From Rhizobium sp. BG4 (lineage in GTDB: Bacteria > Pseudomonadota > Alphaproteobacteria > Rhizobiales > Rhizobiaceae), in the NCBI RefSeq assembly GCF_016864575.1, contig NZ_CP044125.1, forward strand, positions 3,268,001-3,332,000: DNA of 64,000 nucleotides. The letters run 5' to 3'. Every line of letters starts with the position of its first letter. Position 1 is the first letter of the stretch. Of this stretch, positions 8,060 to 20,594 are shown in pieces. The position numbers and the translations under genes are program-made. The notes under the pieces were generated by a model, which was given only the letters and a program-made list of their open reading frames with translations, did not search any database and was not told the DNA's origin.

Positions 8060-9139
8060 TCAGTAGCGGGTCGAGCGGTAAACCGCGGCGATCCGCTTTG
8101 CTTCCATGTCGATCTGGAAGTCTTCCAGGATATGTGCCAGTCCGGCGTCGGCGAGCGTGTCGCGGCCGGGCGTGTCGTCCATGTAGCGGGCGGCCATTTC
8201 TGCCATCGCATCCAGACTGTCGCGGGCGATCATGCCCTGCGGGCCATTGCCGTCATCCACCAGCAATTCCGGAAACGCCCCGACATCCGTCGCGATGACG
8301 GGTACGCCCGTTGACATCGCTTCCAGCGGCGTCAGGCCGAAGCCTTCCCAGCGCTGGGGGGCGATGAAGAGGTCGAGGGCGCGGTACCAGTCGTTGATGT
8401 TGGTGTGCTCGCCGACGAAGAGGATGCGGTCTGCCAGGCCGGCGGCGGTGACGCGGGCTTTCAGGCCGTTTTCGAAATCGATGTGCTTGGCGGTGGCGCG
8501 GCCGGCGATGATGGCGATCCAGTCCGGACGGTCCGGGAGGAGGCGGATCATCGTGTCGACGAAGAGATCGGTACCCTTCTGATGGCGGACGCGGCCGAAG
8601 CAGCCCGCGATGTTCTTCGTGGGATCGAGACCGACCGCCGCCTTTGCTGCCGCCTTATCTGCAGGCGGCGAGAAGCGGACGGTGTCGATGCCGTGCAGGA
8701 TGACGGTGCTCGGTACATCCAGATAGGCGGCTGTCTTGCTGCTGGTGGCGATGACGGCGTCCATCTTCGAGATCAGCCACTTGGTCCAGCCGGTATGCTT
8801 GCGCTGCGAGGCCGAGGTGAAGACGATTTTCAGCTTCATGCGCAGGATGTCGCGCATGAGGATCGCCGGCAGCATCTCGACATTGCGCCGCGCATGCCAG
8901 ACGCGGTGCTTCTTGCCCACCGGCGGCGTCCAGAGATGGATGAGATCGCGGAAGCGGATATGCGGAAGAGTTGCCGGCAGGCCGGGGCCGAGCGCTGCGA
9001 TCTTCTGACCGAGCGCCCGCTGAACCGGAATCAGCTGGATGATCGTCGACGTCACGCCGGAGAGGCGCCGCTTGAAATTCGGCGCGATGATCTCGACGTC
9101 ACGGATATCGATGCGGGCGGGGCGGCTGTCTGGCGCCAC
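8060..9139 (-). CDS. lpsB: LPS core mannosyltransferase LpsB/LpcC (GT4)
   Basis: The 359-residue GT4 protein has the conserved rhizobial start VEIIAPNFKRRLSGVTSTI. Its donor domain contains CFGRVRHQKGTDLFVDTM and APQRWEGFGLTPLEAMSTGVP. LpsB (LpcC in R. leguminosarum) is the core mannosyltransferase, and mutants make truncated LPS and form defective nodules. Only a GTG at 9139 is available before an in-frame stop. No strong ribosome site is visible, so it may rely on read-through from greA, whose stop is six bases upstream. Confidence 0.9.
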   Translation of the reverse strand: MAPDSRPARIDIRDVEIIAPNFKRRLSGVTSTIIQLIPVQRALGQKIAALGPGLPATLPHIRFRDLIHLWTPPVGKKHRVWHARRNVEMLPAILMRDILRMKLKIVFTSASQRKHTGWTKWLISKMDAVIATSSKTAAYLDVPSTVILHGIDTVRFSPPADKAAAKAAVGLDPTKNIAGCFGRVRHQKGTDLFVDTMIRLLPDRPDWIAIIAGRATAKHIDFENGLKARVTAAGLADRILFVGEHTNINDWYRALDLFIAPQRWEGFGLTPLEAMSTGVPVIATDVGAFPELLVDDGNGPQGMIARDSLDAMAEMAARYMDDTPGRDTLADAGLAHILEDFQIDMEAKRIAAVYRSTRY

Positions 9140-9145
9140 GGATGA

Positions 9146-9622
9146 TCAGCCCCAGGAAATCTGGAGGATTTCGTAGGCCTTGGAACCACCGGGCGCGTTG
9201 ACTTCGATGGATTCGCCGACTTCCTTGCCGATCAGCGCGCGGGCGATCGGGGAAGAGATGGAGATGCGGCCGGCCTTCACGTCGGCTTCCTGGTCGCCAA
9301 CGATCTGATAGGTCTTTTCTTCCTCGGTGTCCTCGTCGACGAGCTTCACCTTGGCGCCGAACTTGATCTTGTCGCCGGACATCTTCGAGAGGTCGATGAC
9401 TTCAGCGCGCGCCGTCAGGTCTTCGAGCTCGGCAATGCGGCCTTCGTTGAGGCTCTGGGCTTCCTTGGCAGCATGGTATTCTGCATTTTCCGACAGGTCG
9501 CCATGGGCGCGCGCTTCGGCGATCGCCTCGATGATGCGGGGACGCTCTTCCTGCTGGCGCCAGCGCAGTTCTTCCTGCAGCTTGACGAAACCACCCTGCG
9601 TCATCGGAACCTTATCTACCAT
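9146..9622 (-). CDS. greA: Transcription elongation factor GreA
   Basis: The 158-residue factor enters the RNA polymerase secondary channel and stimulates cleavage of backtracked RNA. The N-terminal coiled coil carries the acidic tip ([17 protein letters not shown]), and the C-terminal FKBP-like domain includes GPG-type segments ([18 protein letters not shown]). The ATG at 9622 gives the family length and follows AAAGGACGGG. A hairpin in the leader (CCGAAG/CTTCGG near 9684-9702) might affect expression. Confidence 0.97.
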   Translation of the reverse strand: MVDKVPMTQGGFVKLQEELRWRQQEERPRIIEAIAEARAHGDLSENAEYHAAKEAQSLNEGRIAELEDLTARAEVIDLSKMSGDKIKFGAKVKLVDEDTEEEKTYQIVGDQEADVKAGRISISSPIARALIGKEVGESIEVNAPGGSKAYEILQISWG

Positions 9623-9844
9623 TTTCCCGTCCTTTATTCTTCGTGTCGCTACAGGTAGGCAGTGACACAAAAGAAAACAGGTCCCGAAGAGAACTTCGGA
9701 ACCGTGCCAACAATCCTAGTTGCTTCGCTTATAGCAGATCGCTACCGGCGATTTCCATAAAATTCGTATCAGCGCTCCTGACCCGGCTCATGGTTGCGAT
9801 ATCTAGCGCAGAAATCCGCTGGCTTTCATTGACTTTTAGCAAAA

Positions 9845-9859
9845 GAACATATAGTGAAC
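9845..9859 (+). promoter_or_regulatory. LexA (SOS) box before the radical SAM-UdgX operon
   Basis: GAAC-ATATAGT-GAAC is an exact match to the alphaproteobacterial LexA operator (GTTC-N7-GTTC on the other strand). It lies seven bases before the ATG at 9866 and downstream of a TTGACT -35-like hexamer (9829-9834), so LexA would cover the promoter. DNA damage should induce the two repair genes that follow. Confidence 0.75.
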
Positions 9860-9865
9860 AAACCT

Positions 9866-11098
9866 ATGAAGAAGTCGCTGAATGAACGATTGGCCATCCT
9901 TTCGGATGCCGCGAAATACGATGCTTCCTGCGCTTCCAGCGGTACGACGAAGCGCGATTCGGGCGCCAGCGGCGGGTTGGGCTCGACCGAGGGATCCGGC
10001 ATCTGCCATGCCTATGCGCCGGATGGACGATGCATCTCTCTGCTGAAGATCCTGCTCACCAATTTCTGCATCTATGATTGTGCTTTCTGCATCAACCGCT
10101 CGTCGAGCAATGTCGAGCGCGCCCGCTTCACGCCAGAGGAGGTGGTCTGGCTGACGCTGGAATTCTACCGGCGCAATTACATCGAGGGGCTGTTTTTATC
10201 CTCCGGCATCATCCGCTCTTCCGACCATACGATGGAGGAGATGGTGCGGGTGGTGCGCGAGCTGCGCGTCACCCATAATTTCCGCGGCTACATCCATCTG
10301 AAATCGATCCCGGAGGCGTCTGCGCATCTGATCGAGGAGGCGGGGCTTTATGCCGACCGGTTGTCGCTGAACATCGAGCTGCCGACCGACAGCGGCATTA
10401 CCCAGCTGGCGCCGGAGAAGAAGCCGTCGAGCATTCGCCGCTCGATGGGCGATCTCCGGCTGAAGATCGAGGAGGCCGGCGAGCCGACGCTGCAGACCAA
10501 GCGGCGCAAGCGCTTCGTGCCGGCGGGGCAGAGCACGCAGATGATCGTCGGGGCCGATGGCGCCAATGATGCGACGATCCTCGGTACCAGCGCGCGGCTC
10601 TACGGCAGCTACGGGCTGCGGCGTGTCTATTATTCCGCCTTCAGCCCGATCCCGGATTCGTCGAAGAACCTGCCGCTGATCAAACCGCCGCTGATGCGCG
10701 AGCACCGGCTTTATCAGGCAGACTGGCTCTATCGTTTCTATGGCTTCGGTATCGACGAGATCACCGCGACGCAGGAGGGCGGCATGCTGGATCTCGATCT
10801 CGATCCGAAGCTTGCCTGGGCACTCGGCCATCGCGACCAGTTTCCCGTCGATATCAACAATGCTGCCAAGGAGCTGCTGCTGCGCGTGCCCGGCCTCGGA
10901 ACCAAGGCGGTGAAGGGCATCCTGTCCGGTCGCCGGTTCCGCAAGCTGCGCATCGAGGACCTGTCGCGGCTCGGCGTGTCGATCAAGAAGGTGCAGGCCT
11001 TCGTCACGGCTGAGGGCTGGACGCCGAAGCGGCTGATCGACCGGCCGGATCTGCGCGCCATGTTCGAGCCGAAACCCGAACAGCTGCAGTTGCTCTGA
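9866..11098 (+). CDS. Putative DNA modification/repair radical SAM protein
   Basis: The 410-residue protein has the radical SAM cluster motif Cys68-x3-Cys72-x2-Cys75 (CIYDCAFC). A Cys-rich N terminus (DAAKYDASCASSG) and a C-terminal helix-hairpin-helix (LLLRVPGLGTKAVKGILSG) suggest DNA binding. It matches the family found next to UDG-like proteins, called putative DNA modification/repair radical SAM protein. I prefer ATG 9866 to GTG 9854 because homologues start MK-SL-ERLAIL. Its stop overlaps the next start by one base. The chemistry is unknown; the LexA box implies a DNA-damage role. Confidence 0.88.
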   Translation: MKKSLNERLAILSDAAKYDASCASSGTTKRDSGASGGLGSTEGSGICHAYAPDGRCISLLKILLTNFCIYDCAFCINRSSSNVERARFTPEEVVWLTLEFYRRNYIEGLFLSSGIIRSSDHTMEEMVRVVRELRVTHNFRGYIHLKSIPEASAHLIEEAGLYADRLSLNIELPTDSGITQLAPEKKPSSIRRSMGDLRLKIEEAGEPTLQTKRRKRFVPAGQSTQMIVGADGANDATILGTSARLYGSYGLRRVYYSAFSPIPDSSKNLPLIKPPLMREHRLYQADWLYRFYGFGIDEITATQEGGMLDLDLDPKLAWALGHRDQFPVDINNAAKELLLRVPGLGTKAVKGILSGRRFRKLRIEDLSRLGVSIKKVQAFVTAEGWTPKRLIDRPDLRAMFEPKPEQLQLL

Positions 11099-12573
11099 TG
11101 CTGAAGGTGGCGCTGCAGGGCAGGGGCGATTTTACCGAGTGGCGCGATGCCGCCCGCTCGCTCGCCGCCGCCGGCATTGCACCCGAGGATATCGAATGGC
11201 GGGAGAAGGGCGGCGACAAGCAGCTGTTCTGGGAAGAGGATGTTCTGCCGCCGCAGCCATCGGGCAAATCACAGTTGACCGTGCCGCAGGCGTTCATCGA
11301 TCTTGCCTCTGCCGTCATCTGCCACACCGATCCCGTTCGTTTCACGCTGCTCTATACGCTCTTGTGGCGGCTGCAATCGGACAGGAAGCTGCTCGATATC
11401 GTCTCGGACGAGGATGTTTCGCGGGCGCGGCTGATGGAAAAAAGCGTGCGCCGCGACGCACACAAAATGACCGCCTTCGTGCGCTTCAAGGAGGTCGGCA
11501 GCGGCATCTCGATGAACGGGCGGCGCAAGTTCCTCGCCTGGTTCGAGCCGGATCACCATATCGTCGTGCGCAAGGCGCCGTTCTTCCAGCGGCGGTTCAA
11601 CGACATGGACTGGATCATCCTGACGCCGAAGGGATCTGCCGGCTGGGACGGGGTGAAGCTGACGACCAGCCATGAGCCCTGCGAAAAGCCGGATCTGACC
11701 GATGATGCCGATATGCTCTGGCGGACCTATTACGCCAATATCTTCAACCCGGCGCGGCTGAAGGTGAAGGCGATGCAGGCCGAGATGCCGAAGAAATACT
11801 GGAAGAACCTGCCGGAAGCCGAGCTCATTCCGGGGCTGGTCGCCAATGCCGAAAGCCGGGTGATCGAGATGGCGAAGCGCCAGGCGACGACGCCGCAGCC
11901 TTTCCACGACCGGTTGCAGCAGGCGGCGAGAAGCCAGCCTCTACCCGAGCCCGCACCTGCCGGCACGCTGGAGGCGTTGCGGGAGCAGGCGGCCGTCTGC
12001 ACCCGCTGTCCGCTGCATGAGAAGGCGACGCAGACGGTTTTCGGCGAGGGGCCGGAGAATGCGGATATCGTCTTCGTCGGCGAGCAGCCGGGCGATCAGG
12101 AGGATCTGGCAGGACGCCCGTTTGTCGGCCCGGCGGGAAAGGTTTTCGATCAGGCGATCGAAGCCGCGGGGATCGACCGTTCGAGCCTCTATGTCACCAA
12201 TGCCGTCAAGCATTTCAAATACGAGCCGCGCGGCAAGCGGCGCATCCATCAGCGCCCGAATATGGGCGAGGTCCAGCATTGCCGCTGGTGGCTGAAGCTG
12301 GAGCTCGATCTCATAAAGCCGAAGATCATGGTGGCGATGGGGGCGACGGCGCTGGCGGCGCTGACCGAGACGAAACACCGGCTGACCGACATCAGGGGGC
12401 AGGCGATGCGGATGCCCAATGGACGGCTGCTCTTCGTCACCGTGCATCCGTCCTATCTGCTGCGGCTTCCGGACGAGCGGGATAGGGCTGAGCAGCTGGC
12501 GCTTTTCCAGCAGGATATGGTGGAGATTCAGTCGCTTATGCGCCGGATTTCGCAAAGTGATTCTGCTGCTTGA
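11098..12573 (+). CDS. DUF4130 domain fused to UdgX-type uracil-DNA glycosylase
   Basis: The 491-residue fusion has two parts. Residues 1 to about 270 are DUF4130, the usual partner of the upstream radical SAM protein. From about 290 on comes a family 4/5-like UDG with FVGEQPGDQED, AGRPFVGPAGKV and VHPSYLLR, plus four-cysteine-cluster candidates (CTRCPLH). KRRIH at 380-384 is the UdgX signature loop, whose His (His384 here) becomes covalently linked to uracil-excised DNA in mycobacterial UdgX. It is translationally coupled to the radical SAM gene. The fusion places suicide-type uracil capture and an unknown radical reaction in one pathway. Confidence 0.9.
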   Translation: MLKVALQGRGDFTEWRDAARSLAAAGIAPEDIEWREKGGDKQLFWEEDVLPPQPSGKSQLTVPQAFIDLASAVICHTDPVRFTLLYTLLWRLQSDRKLLDIVSDEDVSRARLMEKSVRRDAHKMTAFVRFKEVGSGISMNGRRKFLAWFEPDHHIVVRKAPFFQRRFNDMDWIILTPKGSAGWDGVKLTTSHEPCEKPDLTDDADMLWRTYYANIFNPARLKVKAMQAEMPKKYWKNLPEAELIPGLVANAESRVIEMAKRQATTPQPFHDRLQQAARSQPLPEPAPAGTLEALREQAAVCTRCPLHEKATQTVFGEGPENADIVFVGEQPGDQEDLAGRPFVGPAGKVFDQAIEAAGIDRSSLYVTNAVKHFKYEPRGKRRIHQRPNMGEVQHCRWWLKLELDLIKPKIMVAMGATALAALTETKHRLTDIRGQAMRMPNGRLLFVTVHPSYLLRLPDERDRAEQLALFQQDMVEIQSLMRRISQSDSAA

Positions 12574-12707
12574 ATTTCTGATTCAATGGTAGCCCCGATC
12601 GATGGGTGGCGAAAAAGTTGCTGCCGCTGTCGGCTAAGGGGCATCTGAAACGTCCTTTGGCCGGTGAGGGATATCCTCTCGATGAACCATATCAGGAGAC
12701 GGGAAGC

Positions 12708-13145
12708 ATGGTGCTCAAGCGGATGGACAATATCGGGATCGTCGTCGAGGACCTCGATGTGGCGATCGATTTCTTTCGCGAACTCGGGCTCGATCTCGAA
12801 GGGCGCGCGACGATCGAAGGCGAATGGGCGGGGCGCGTCACCGGGCTCGGCGATCAGCATGTCGAGATTGCCATGATGCGCACGCCTGACGGCCATAGCC
12901 GGCTCGAGCTTTCCCGCTTCATCCGGCCCGCGGTGATCGCCGATCACCGGAATGCGCCCGTCAATGCGCTCGGCTATCTGCGCGCCATGTTCACCGTCGA
13001 TGATATCGATGACACGCTTACGCGGTTGCACAGGTGCGGCGTCGAGCTGGTGGGCGCGGTGGTTCGCTATCAGGACGTCTACAAGCTCTGCTATATCAGA
13101 GGACCGGAAGGCCTGCTGATCGGGCTCGCCGAAGAGCTTGGCTGA
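12708..13145 (+). CDS. VOC (glyoxalase/bleomycin resistance) family protein
   Basis: This 145-residue protein has two beta-alpha-beta-beta-beta units. It starts MVLKRMDNIGIVVEDLDVAIDFFRELGL and continues with a second half YLRAMFTVDDIDDTLTRLHRCG. The family includes glyoxalase I, dioxygenases and drug-binding proteins, all using a paired VOC fold and usually a metal. AGGAG lies upstream of the ATG. No neighbour points to a substrate. Confidence 0.85.
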   Translation: MVLKRMDNIGIVVEDLDVAIDFFRELGLDLEGRATIEGEWAGRVTGLGDQHVEIAMMRTPDGHSRLELSRFIRPAVIADHRNAPVNALGYLRAMFTVDDIDDTLTRLHRCGVELVGAVVRYQDVYKLCYIRGPEGLLIGLAEELG

Positions 13146-13157
13146 GCTGAAGCGCGC

Positions 13158-14168
13158 TTAGTTGCTGCCCGGTGCCTGTAGCGAGGAGACGAAGGCGGCA
13201 ATCAGGCTGGCGGTCTTTTCCGGTGCCTCGATCTGCGGGATGTGATTGACGCCGTCGAGGACGGAGAGTTGCGCATTGGGGAGCAGGCGGGCGATCTCTT
13301 CGCCCTGCGCCAGCGGGGTGACGCTGTCTTCCTTGCCCCAGACGAGCAAGGCCGGTTTCTGGAAGCTTCGATAGCTTTCCGGCTTGAAGGCGCGGGAGGC
13401 TTCCTCGTTGCCGAAGAGGCCGGTGACGAACCAGTCGGCAATGGCGTGGCTCGTGCCTTTGACGACGAGCGGGCGGCGGTAGACCTCGATGCGCTCCGGC
13501 GTCGCGACAGCATCGTCATCGGCCACGAAATCGCGCAGCCCTTTGCCGATCATCAGCGGATTGGTGAAGGTCGCGGCCATGATCGCTTCCGGCAGTCCGG
13601 GGGCGGCAAAGAGCGGTGCCAGCGGCGGCTTGGAGGGCGGGCGGCCAAGGCCGAGGGCAACATCCAGGAGAACGAGACCGGCGATGCGATCCGGCGCGAT
13701 CAGCGCGGTCTCCATCGTCGCGCCACCGCCGAAGGAATGGCCGAGCAGCACGAATTGCTGGAGGCCTGCAGCATCGGCGAAAGCGAGGATACGGCGTGCC
13801 TGCGCCTGCCGGGAATAGTCGCCGGAAGCGGGGCGCTCGGAATAGCCGAAAGGCGGCAGGTCGGGGGCGATGACGCGAAAACCATTCGCGCCCAGTCGCT
13901 CGGCGATCGGCGCCCAGGTTTCGGACCATGCCATGGCGCCGGGGATCAGCAGGATCGCTTGACCGCTCTGTGGTCCCCATTGCTTGTAGTGGAGGTCGAG
14001 GCCATCGGCCTGAAGATATTGCCCGGGCTCGCCATTGCGGCCCGGCGGCAGGCTCTCGCGCCAGATCGATGCGGCGTAGAAACCGGCAAACACGAGAAGT
14101 GCGACGCCGATCAGCGCACCGGCGATGCCGGCGAGGATTTTGACGATCCGGATGGCTATGCTTCTCAT
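13158..14168 (-). CDS. Alpha/beta hydrolase, membrane-anchored
   Basis: The 336-residue protein has an N-terminal membrane helix (ILAGIAGALIGVALLVFAGF) and then an alpha/beta hydrolase domain. The nucleophile elbow is GHSFGG, the oxyanion region is LLIPGAMAWSETW, and the catalytic His lies in GVNHIPQIEAP. The start at ATG 14168 has GGGGGA six bases upstream. It is probably an esterase or haloalkane-dehalogenase-like enzyme facing the periplasm. It converges on the VOC gene, and carB follows downstream on the same strand. Substrate unknown. Confidence 0.82.
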   Translation of the reverse strand: MRSIAIRIVKILAGIAGALIGVALLVFAGFYAASIWRESLPPGRNGEPGQYLQADGLDLHYKQWGPQSGQAILLIPGAMAWSETWAPIAERLGANGFRVIAPDLPPFGYSERPASGDYSRQAQARRILAFADAAGLQQFVLLGHSFGGGATMETALIAPDRIAGLVLLDVALGLGRPPSKPPLAPLFAAPGLPEAIMAATFTNPLMIGKGLRDFVADDDAVATPERIEVYRRPLVVKGTSHAIADWFVTGLFGNEEASRAFKPESYRSFQKPALLVWGKEDSVTPLAQGEEIARLLPNAQLSVLDGVNHIPQIEAPEKTASLIAAFVSSLQAPGSN

Positions 14169-14243
14169 GCGCGCTCCCCCGCCGCAATGTTTCATGCGGC
14201 GAGGAATAGCAGACAGCCCGTTAAGAATTTCGGGCCGTGATGC

Positions 14244-17731
<3,488 letters not shown>

Positions 17732-17905
17732 CGGCTTTTCCACTTTCTAGCTGCGCAAAAAACCGGCCAGGGTGGGAGATCACCGGGTCGGGTCGCGCAT
17801 TGAGGGTCTTTTCAGGCTAGAAGCGGCTTATAGGCAAAGCGAAACCGAAACGGAACCCCATAATTCAAGGAATCGACAGGAATCCGCAGTCTCCCCGAAA
17901 AGCCT

Positions 17906-18931
17906 TCACAGGCCGGGTATGACGAGGGCTCGAATCTCGCCATTCGGGGCCGGGTTGATGATGGTCTCGCGGGCTTCCTCCAGGCCGATCTTGCGGGTGA
18001 TCAGCGGCTCTACCTTGATGGCGCCGGTGGCGATCAGATCGGCGGCACGGGCATGGGTGAAGGGGTTGACGAAAGAGCTCAGCAGGCGGATTTCGCGAAA
18101 CAGCAGGTCGAAGGGCTCGATCTCGACCTTGGTGCCCTGCGGCATGACGCCGAGAATGAGTGCCGTACCACCTTTTCGGGCGAGTCGCGGTGTCTGCTCG
18201 ACCGTCTCGGCCACGCCGGCGCATTCGATTACCACGTCGGCTCCGCCAGGAAGAAGGCCCGAAGCGCCGGCGATCAGCTCGATGACATCGCCGGAGGAGG
18301 GATCGACGGTCGCGGTGGCGCCGAGTTCTTCGGCGATCCGGCGCTTGTCCGCATTGCGGGTGACGAGCACGACGCGCGTCGCACCTGCCAGCCGCGCCAG
18401 TTGCACGGCGAGCAGGCCGATGACGCCGCCGCCGAGGACCACGACGGAATAGCCGGTCTTGATCTCCGCCATGTCGATGCCGTGGATGCAGCAGGCGAGC
18501 GGTTCGCAGAAGGCGCCGTGGAGCGGATCGAGAGCGTCGGGCAGGGCGAAGGCCTGGGTCTGCGGGATGCAGACATAATCGGCAAAGCCGCCATCGCGAT
18601 GAATGCCGATCGCTTCGAGATTGCGGCAGAGATTGACGCGGCCGCGCTGGCATTCCGGGCAGCGGCCGCAGGAAATGTTGGGATCGCCCGTGATGCGCAT
18701 GCCCGGCCGGAAGCCAGTGACGCCGGCGCCGACGGCTTCGACGATGCCGGTGAACTCGTGACCGAGGATCACCGGTGGGCGCGCCGGAAACTCGCCGTGA
18801 AAGAGATGCCGGTCGGTGCCGCAGATGCCGCAGGCTTCGACCTTCACCAGGATATCGCCGGGGCCGGGAACCGGTTTTCCGGTCTCGCAGACCGCCAGCC
18901 GGCCGGTCGCTTCAAGACGCAGCGCTTTCAT
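17906..18931 (-). CDS. Zinc-dependent alcohol/polyol dehydrogenase (MDR family)
   Basis: The 341-residue medium-chain dehydrogenase has catalytic zinc ligands in GICGTDRHLFHGE and GHEFTGIVEAVG. The structural zinc lobe is CGRCPECQRGRVNLC, and the Rossmann motif is VVLGGGVIGLLAVQLAR for NAD(P). The ATG at 18931 follows GAGGAGAAG. It resembles sorbitol/L-threonine-type dehydrogenases that oxidise polyols or sugars. It is monocistronic between carB and a divergent membrane protein gene, so the substrate is not indicated. Confidence 0.87.
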   Translation of the reverse strand: MKALRLEATGRLAVCETGKPVPGPGDILVKVEACGICGTDRHLFHGEFPARPPVILGHEFTGIVEAVGAGVTGFRPGMRITGDPNISCGRCPECQRGRVNLCRNLEAIGIHRDGGFADYVCIPQTQAFALPDALDPLHGAFCEPLACCIHGIDMAEIKTGYSVVVLGGGVIGLLAVQLARLAGATRVVLVTRNADKRRIAEELGATATVDPSSGDVIELIAGASGLLPGGADVVIECAGVAETVEQTPRLARKGGTALILGVMPQGTKVEIEPFDLLFREIRLLSSFVNPFTHARAADLIATGAIKVEPLITRKIGLEEARETIINPAPNGEIRALVIPGL

Positions 18932-19058
18932 GATCTTCTCCTCGCTCCGCCCGGCATCAGGGACAAAAAGCACCGGGCCGTCAAGCGGCTGGTGTTTTGC
19001 CTCTTGCTTGCGAAGGTATTGCCCGGGACAATCGGGTATCTCGGAGGAGAAGCCAGGC

Positions 19059-19544
19059 ATGACCCTTGAACCCTTGCTCGACGCATCGCCTGCCATTCAG
19101 ATCCATGTGGCGACCGTCATTCCGGCAGCGCTGCTCGGCGCCTTTATCCTGCTGCACCGGAAGGGCACGCCGCTTCACCGGCTTCTCGGCAAGATCTGGA
19201 TGGCGTTGATGGTCGTGACGGCGGTCACCAGCTTCTTCATTCACGAGATCAAAATGTTCTTCGGCTTCAGCCCCATTCACCTTCTCTCTGCCGCGACGAT
19301 CTTCGGCGCCTGGCAGGCGATCGCGGCGGCACGGCGCCACGACGTTGCGACGCACCGGCGGATCGTCCGGTCGATCTATTTCGGCGGCATCATCATTGCG
19401 GGCGGATTCACGCTGGTGCCCGGCCGGATCATGAATGAGGTGGTGTTTTCCGGGCATGACATGGTGGCGCTGGTTTTCGGCCTGCTGGTGGCGGGTGCTG
19501 CGGCGGCGATCGTGCTTTCGGCGCGGGTGCATCGGGCTGCATGA
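19059..19544 (+). CDS. DUF2306-type integral membrane protein
   Basis: The 161-residue protein has four hydrophobic segments and conserved polar residues typical of DUF2306: HVATVIPAALLGAFILLHRKGTPLHRLLGKIWM and RRHDVATHRRIVRSIYFGG, ending in a helix. Several His and Arg residues near the membrane suggest haem or quinone contact, but that is a guess. GGAGGAG precedes the ATG at 19059. It is divergent from the dehydrogenase. Confidence 0.75.
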   Translation: MTLEPLLDASPAIQIHVATVIPAALLGAFILLHRKGTPLHRLLGKIWMALMVVTAVTSFFIHEIKMFFGFSPIHLLSAATIFGAWQAIAAARRHDVATHRRIVRSIYFGGIIIAGGFTLVPGRIMNEVVFSGHDMVALVFGLLVAGAAAAIVLSARVHRAA

Positions 19545-19624
19545 TACCGCTGGAATTCGGCCAAGCGCCGGATATATAATCTCAAACGAAAGAGACGCGT
19601 TCGGCGTTGCCGGGGAGAGTTCAG

Positions 19625-20554
19625 ATGGAATGGAAGGGACGCCGCCAGTCGGACAATATCGAGGATCGCCGCGGAGACCCTTCGAGCGGTGGTCTCGGGC
19701 AAAATCCCTTCGGCCGCGGAGGCGGTTTCAGCTTTCCGTCCGGCGGCGTGCGCCGTGGCGGCGGTGGCCTGTCGATCGGCACGATTATCTTCCTCGTCGT
19801 CATCTATTTCATCTTCAAGGCGATGGGCATCGACCTGATGCAGGTGATGGACGGCACGATGAGCGGCGGCTCGGGCTACGAGCAGAGCGATTCCCAGAGC
19901 CGCGGTACGCCTGCCAATGACGACATGACCGCCTTCGTGCGCACCGTGCTCGCCGATACCGAGGATACCTGGACCGGCATCTTCCAGGCCTCCGGCCAGA
20001 CCTACGAGAAGCCGGCGCTGGTGCTGTTCTCCGGCTCGACGCGCTCGGGCTGCGGCGCCGCATCGGCGGCGACCGGGCCGTTCTATTGCCCTGTTGACCG
20101 CAAGGTCTATCTCGACACCGATTTCTTCCGCCAGCTCAGCCAGCAGTTCGGCGCCAAGGGCGAATTCGCCGAGGCCTACGTGATCGCCCACGAGGTCGGC
20201 CATCACGTCCAGAACATTCTCGGCGTGCTGCCGAAGTTCAACGAGGCCCGCCAGCGGATGAGCGAGGTCGATGCCAACAAGATGTCGGTGCGCGTCGAGC
20301 TGCAGGCCGATTGCTTCGCCGGGGTCTTCGCCAAGTTCGAGCAGCGCAAGGGCTATATCAACCCGGACGATCTCGAGGACGCGCTGAATGCCGCCCAGCA
20401 GATCGGCGACGACACGCTGCAGAAGCGCAGCCAGGGCTATGTCGTGCCTGACAGCTTCAACCACGGCACCTCCGCCCAGCGCGTGAAATGGTTCAAGCAG
20501 GGCTTCGATACCGGCAAGGTTTCGGCCTGCGATACCTTCAGCGGCCCGGTTTGA
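19625..20554 (+). CDS. Neutral zinc metallopeptidase, YpfJ family
   Basis: The 309-residue protein has a Gly-rich, basic cytoplasmic N terminus, one membrane helix near residues 49-66 (LSIGTIIFLVVIYFIFKA) and an extracytoplasmic peptidase domain. The zinc motif HEVGHH starts at His189, with the third ligand probably in a downstream ELQADCFAGVFA segment. This is the putative neutral zinc metallopeptidase family (YpfJ). Substrates are not known. GGGGAGAG precedes the ATG. Confidence 0.88.
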   Translation: MEWKGRRQSDNIEDRRGDPSSGGLGQNPFGRGGGFSFPSGGVRRGGGGLSIGTIIFLVVIYFIFKAMGIDLMQVMDGTMSGGSGYEQSDSQSRGTPANDDMTAFVRTVLADTEDTWTGIFQASGQTYEKPALVLFSGSTRSGCGAASAATGPFYCPVDRKVYLDTDFFRQLSQQFGAKGEFAEAYVIAHEVGHHVQNILGVLPKFNEARQRMSEVDANKMSVRVELQADCFAGVFAKFEQRKGYINPDDLEDALNAAQQIGDDTLQKRSQGYVVPDSFNHGTSAQRVKWFKQGFDTGKVSACDTFSGPV

Positions 20555-20561
20555 TAAGAGC

Positions 20562-20587
20562 GCTCCGCCGCCGTGCGGCAGCGGAGC
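20562..20587. terminator. Shared terminator hairpin between convergent genes
   Basis: GCTCCGC (20562-20568) pairs with GCGGAGC (20581-20587). Outer GATAAG/CTTATC segments extend the cruciform. It sits exactly between the convergent metallopeptidase and aldo/keto reductase genes and could terminate both. T runs are short. Confidence 0.5.
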
Positions 20588-20594
20588 CTTATCC

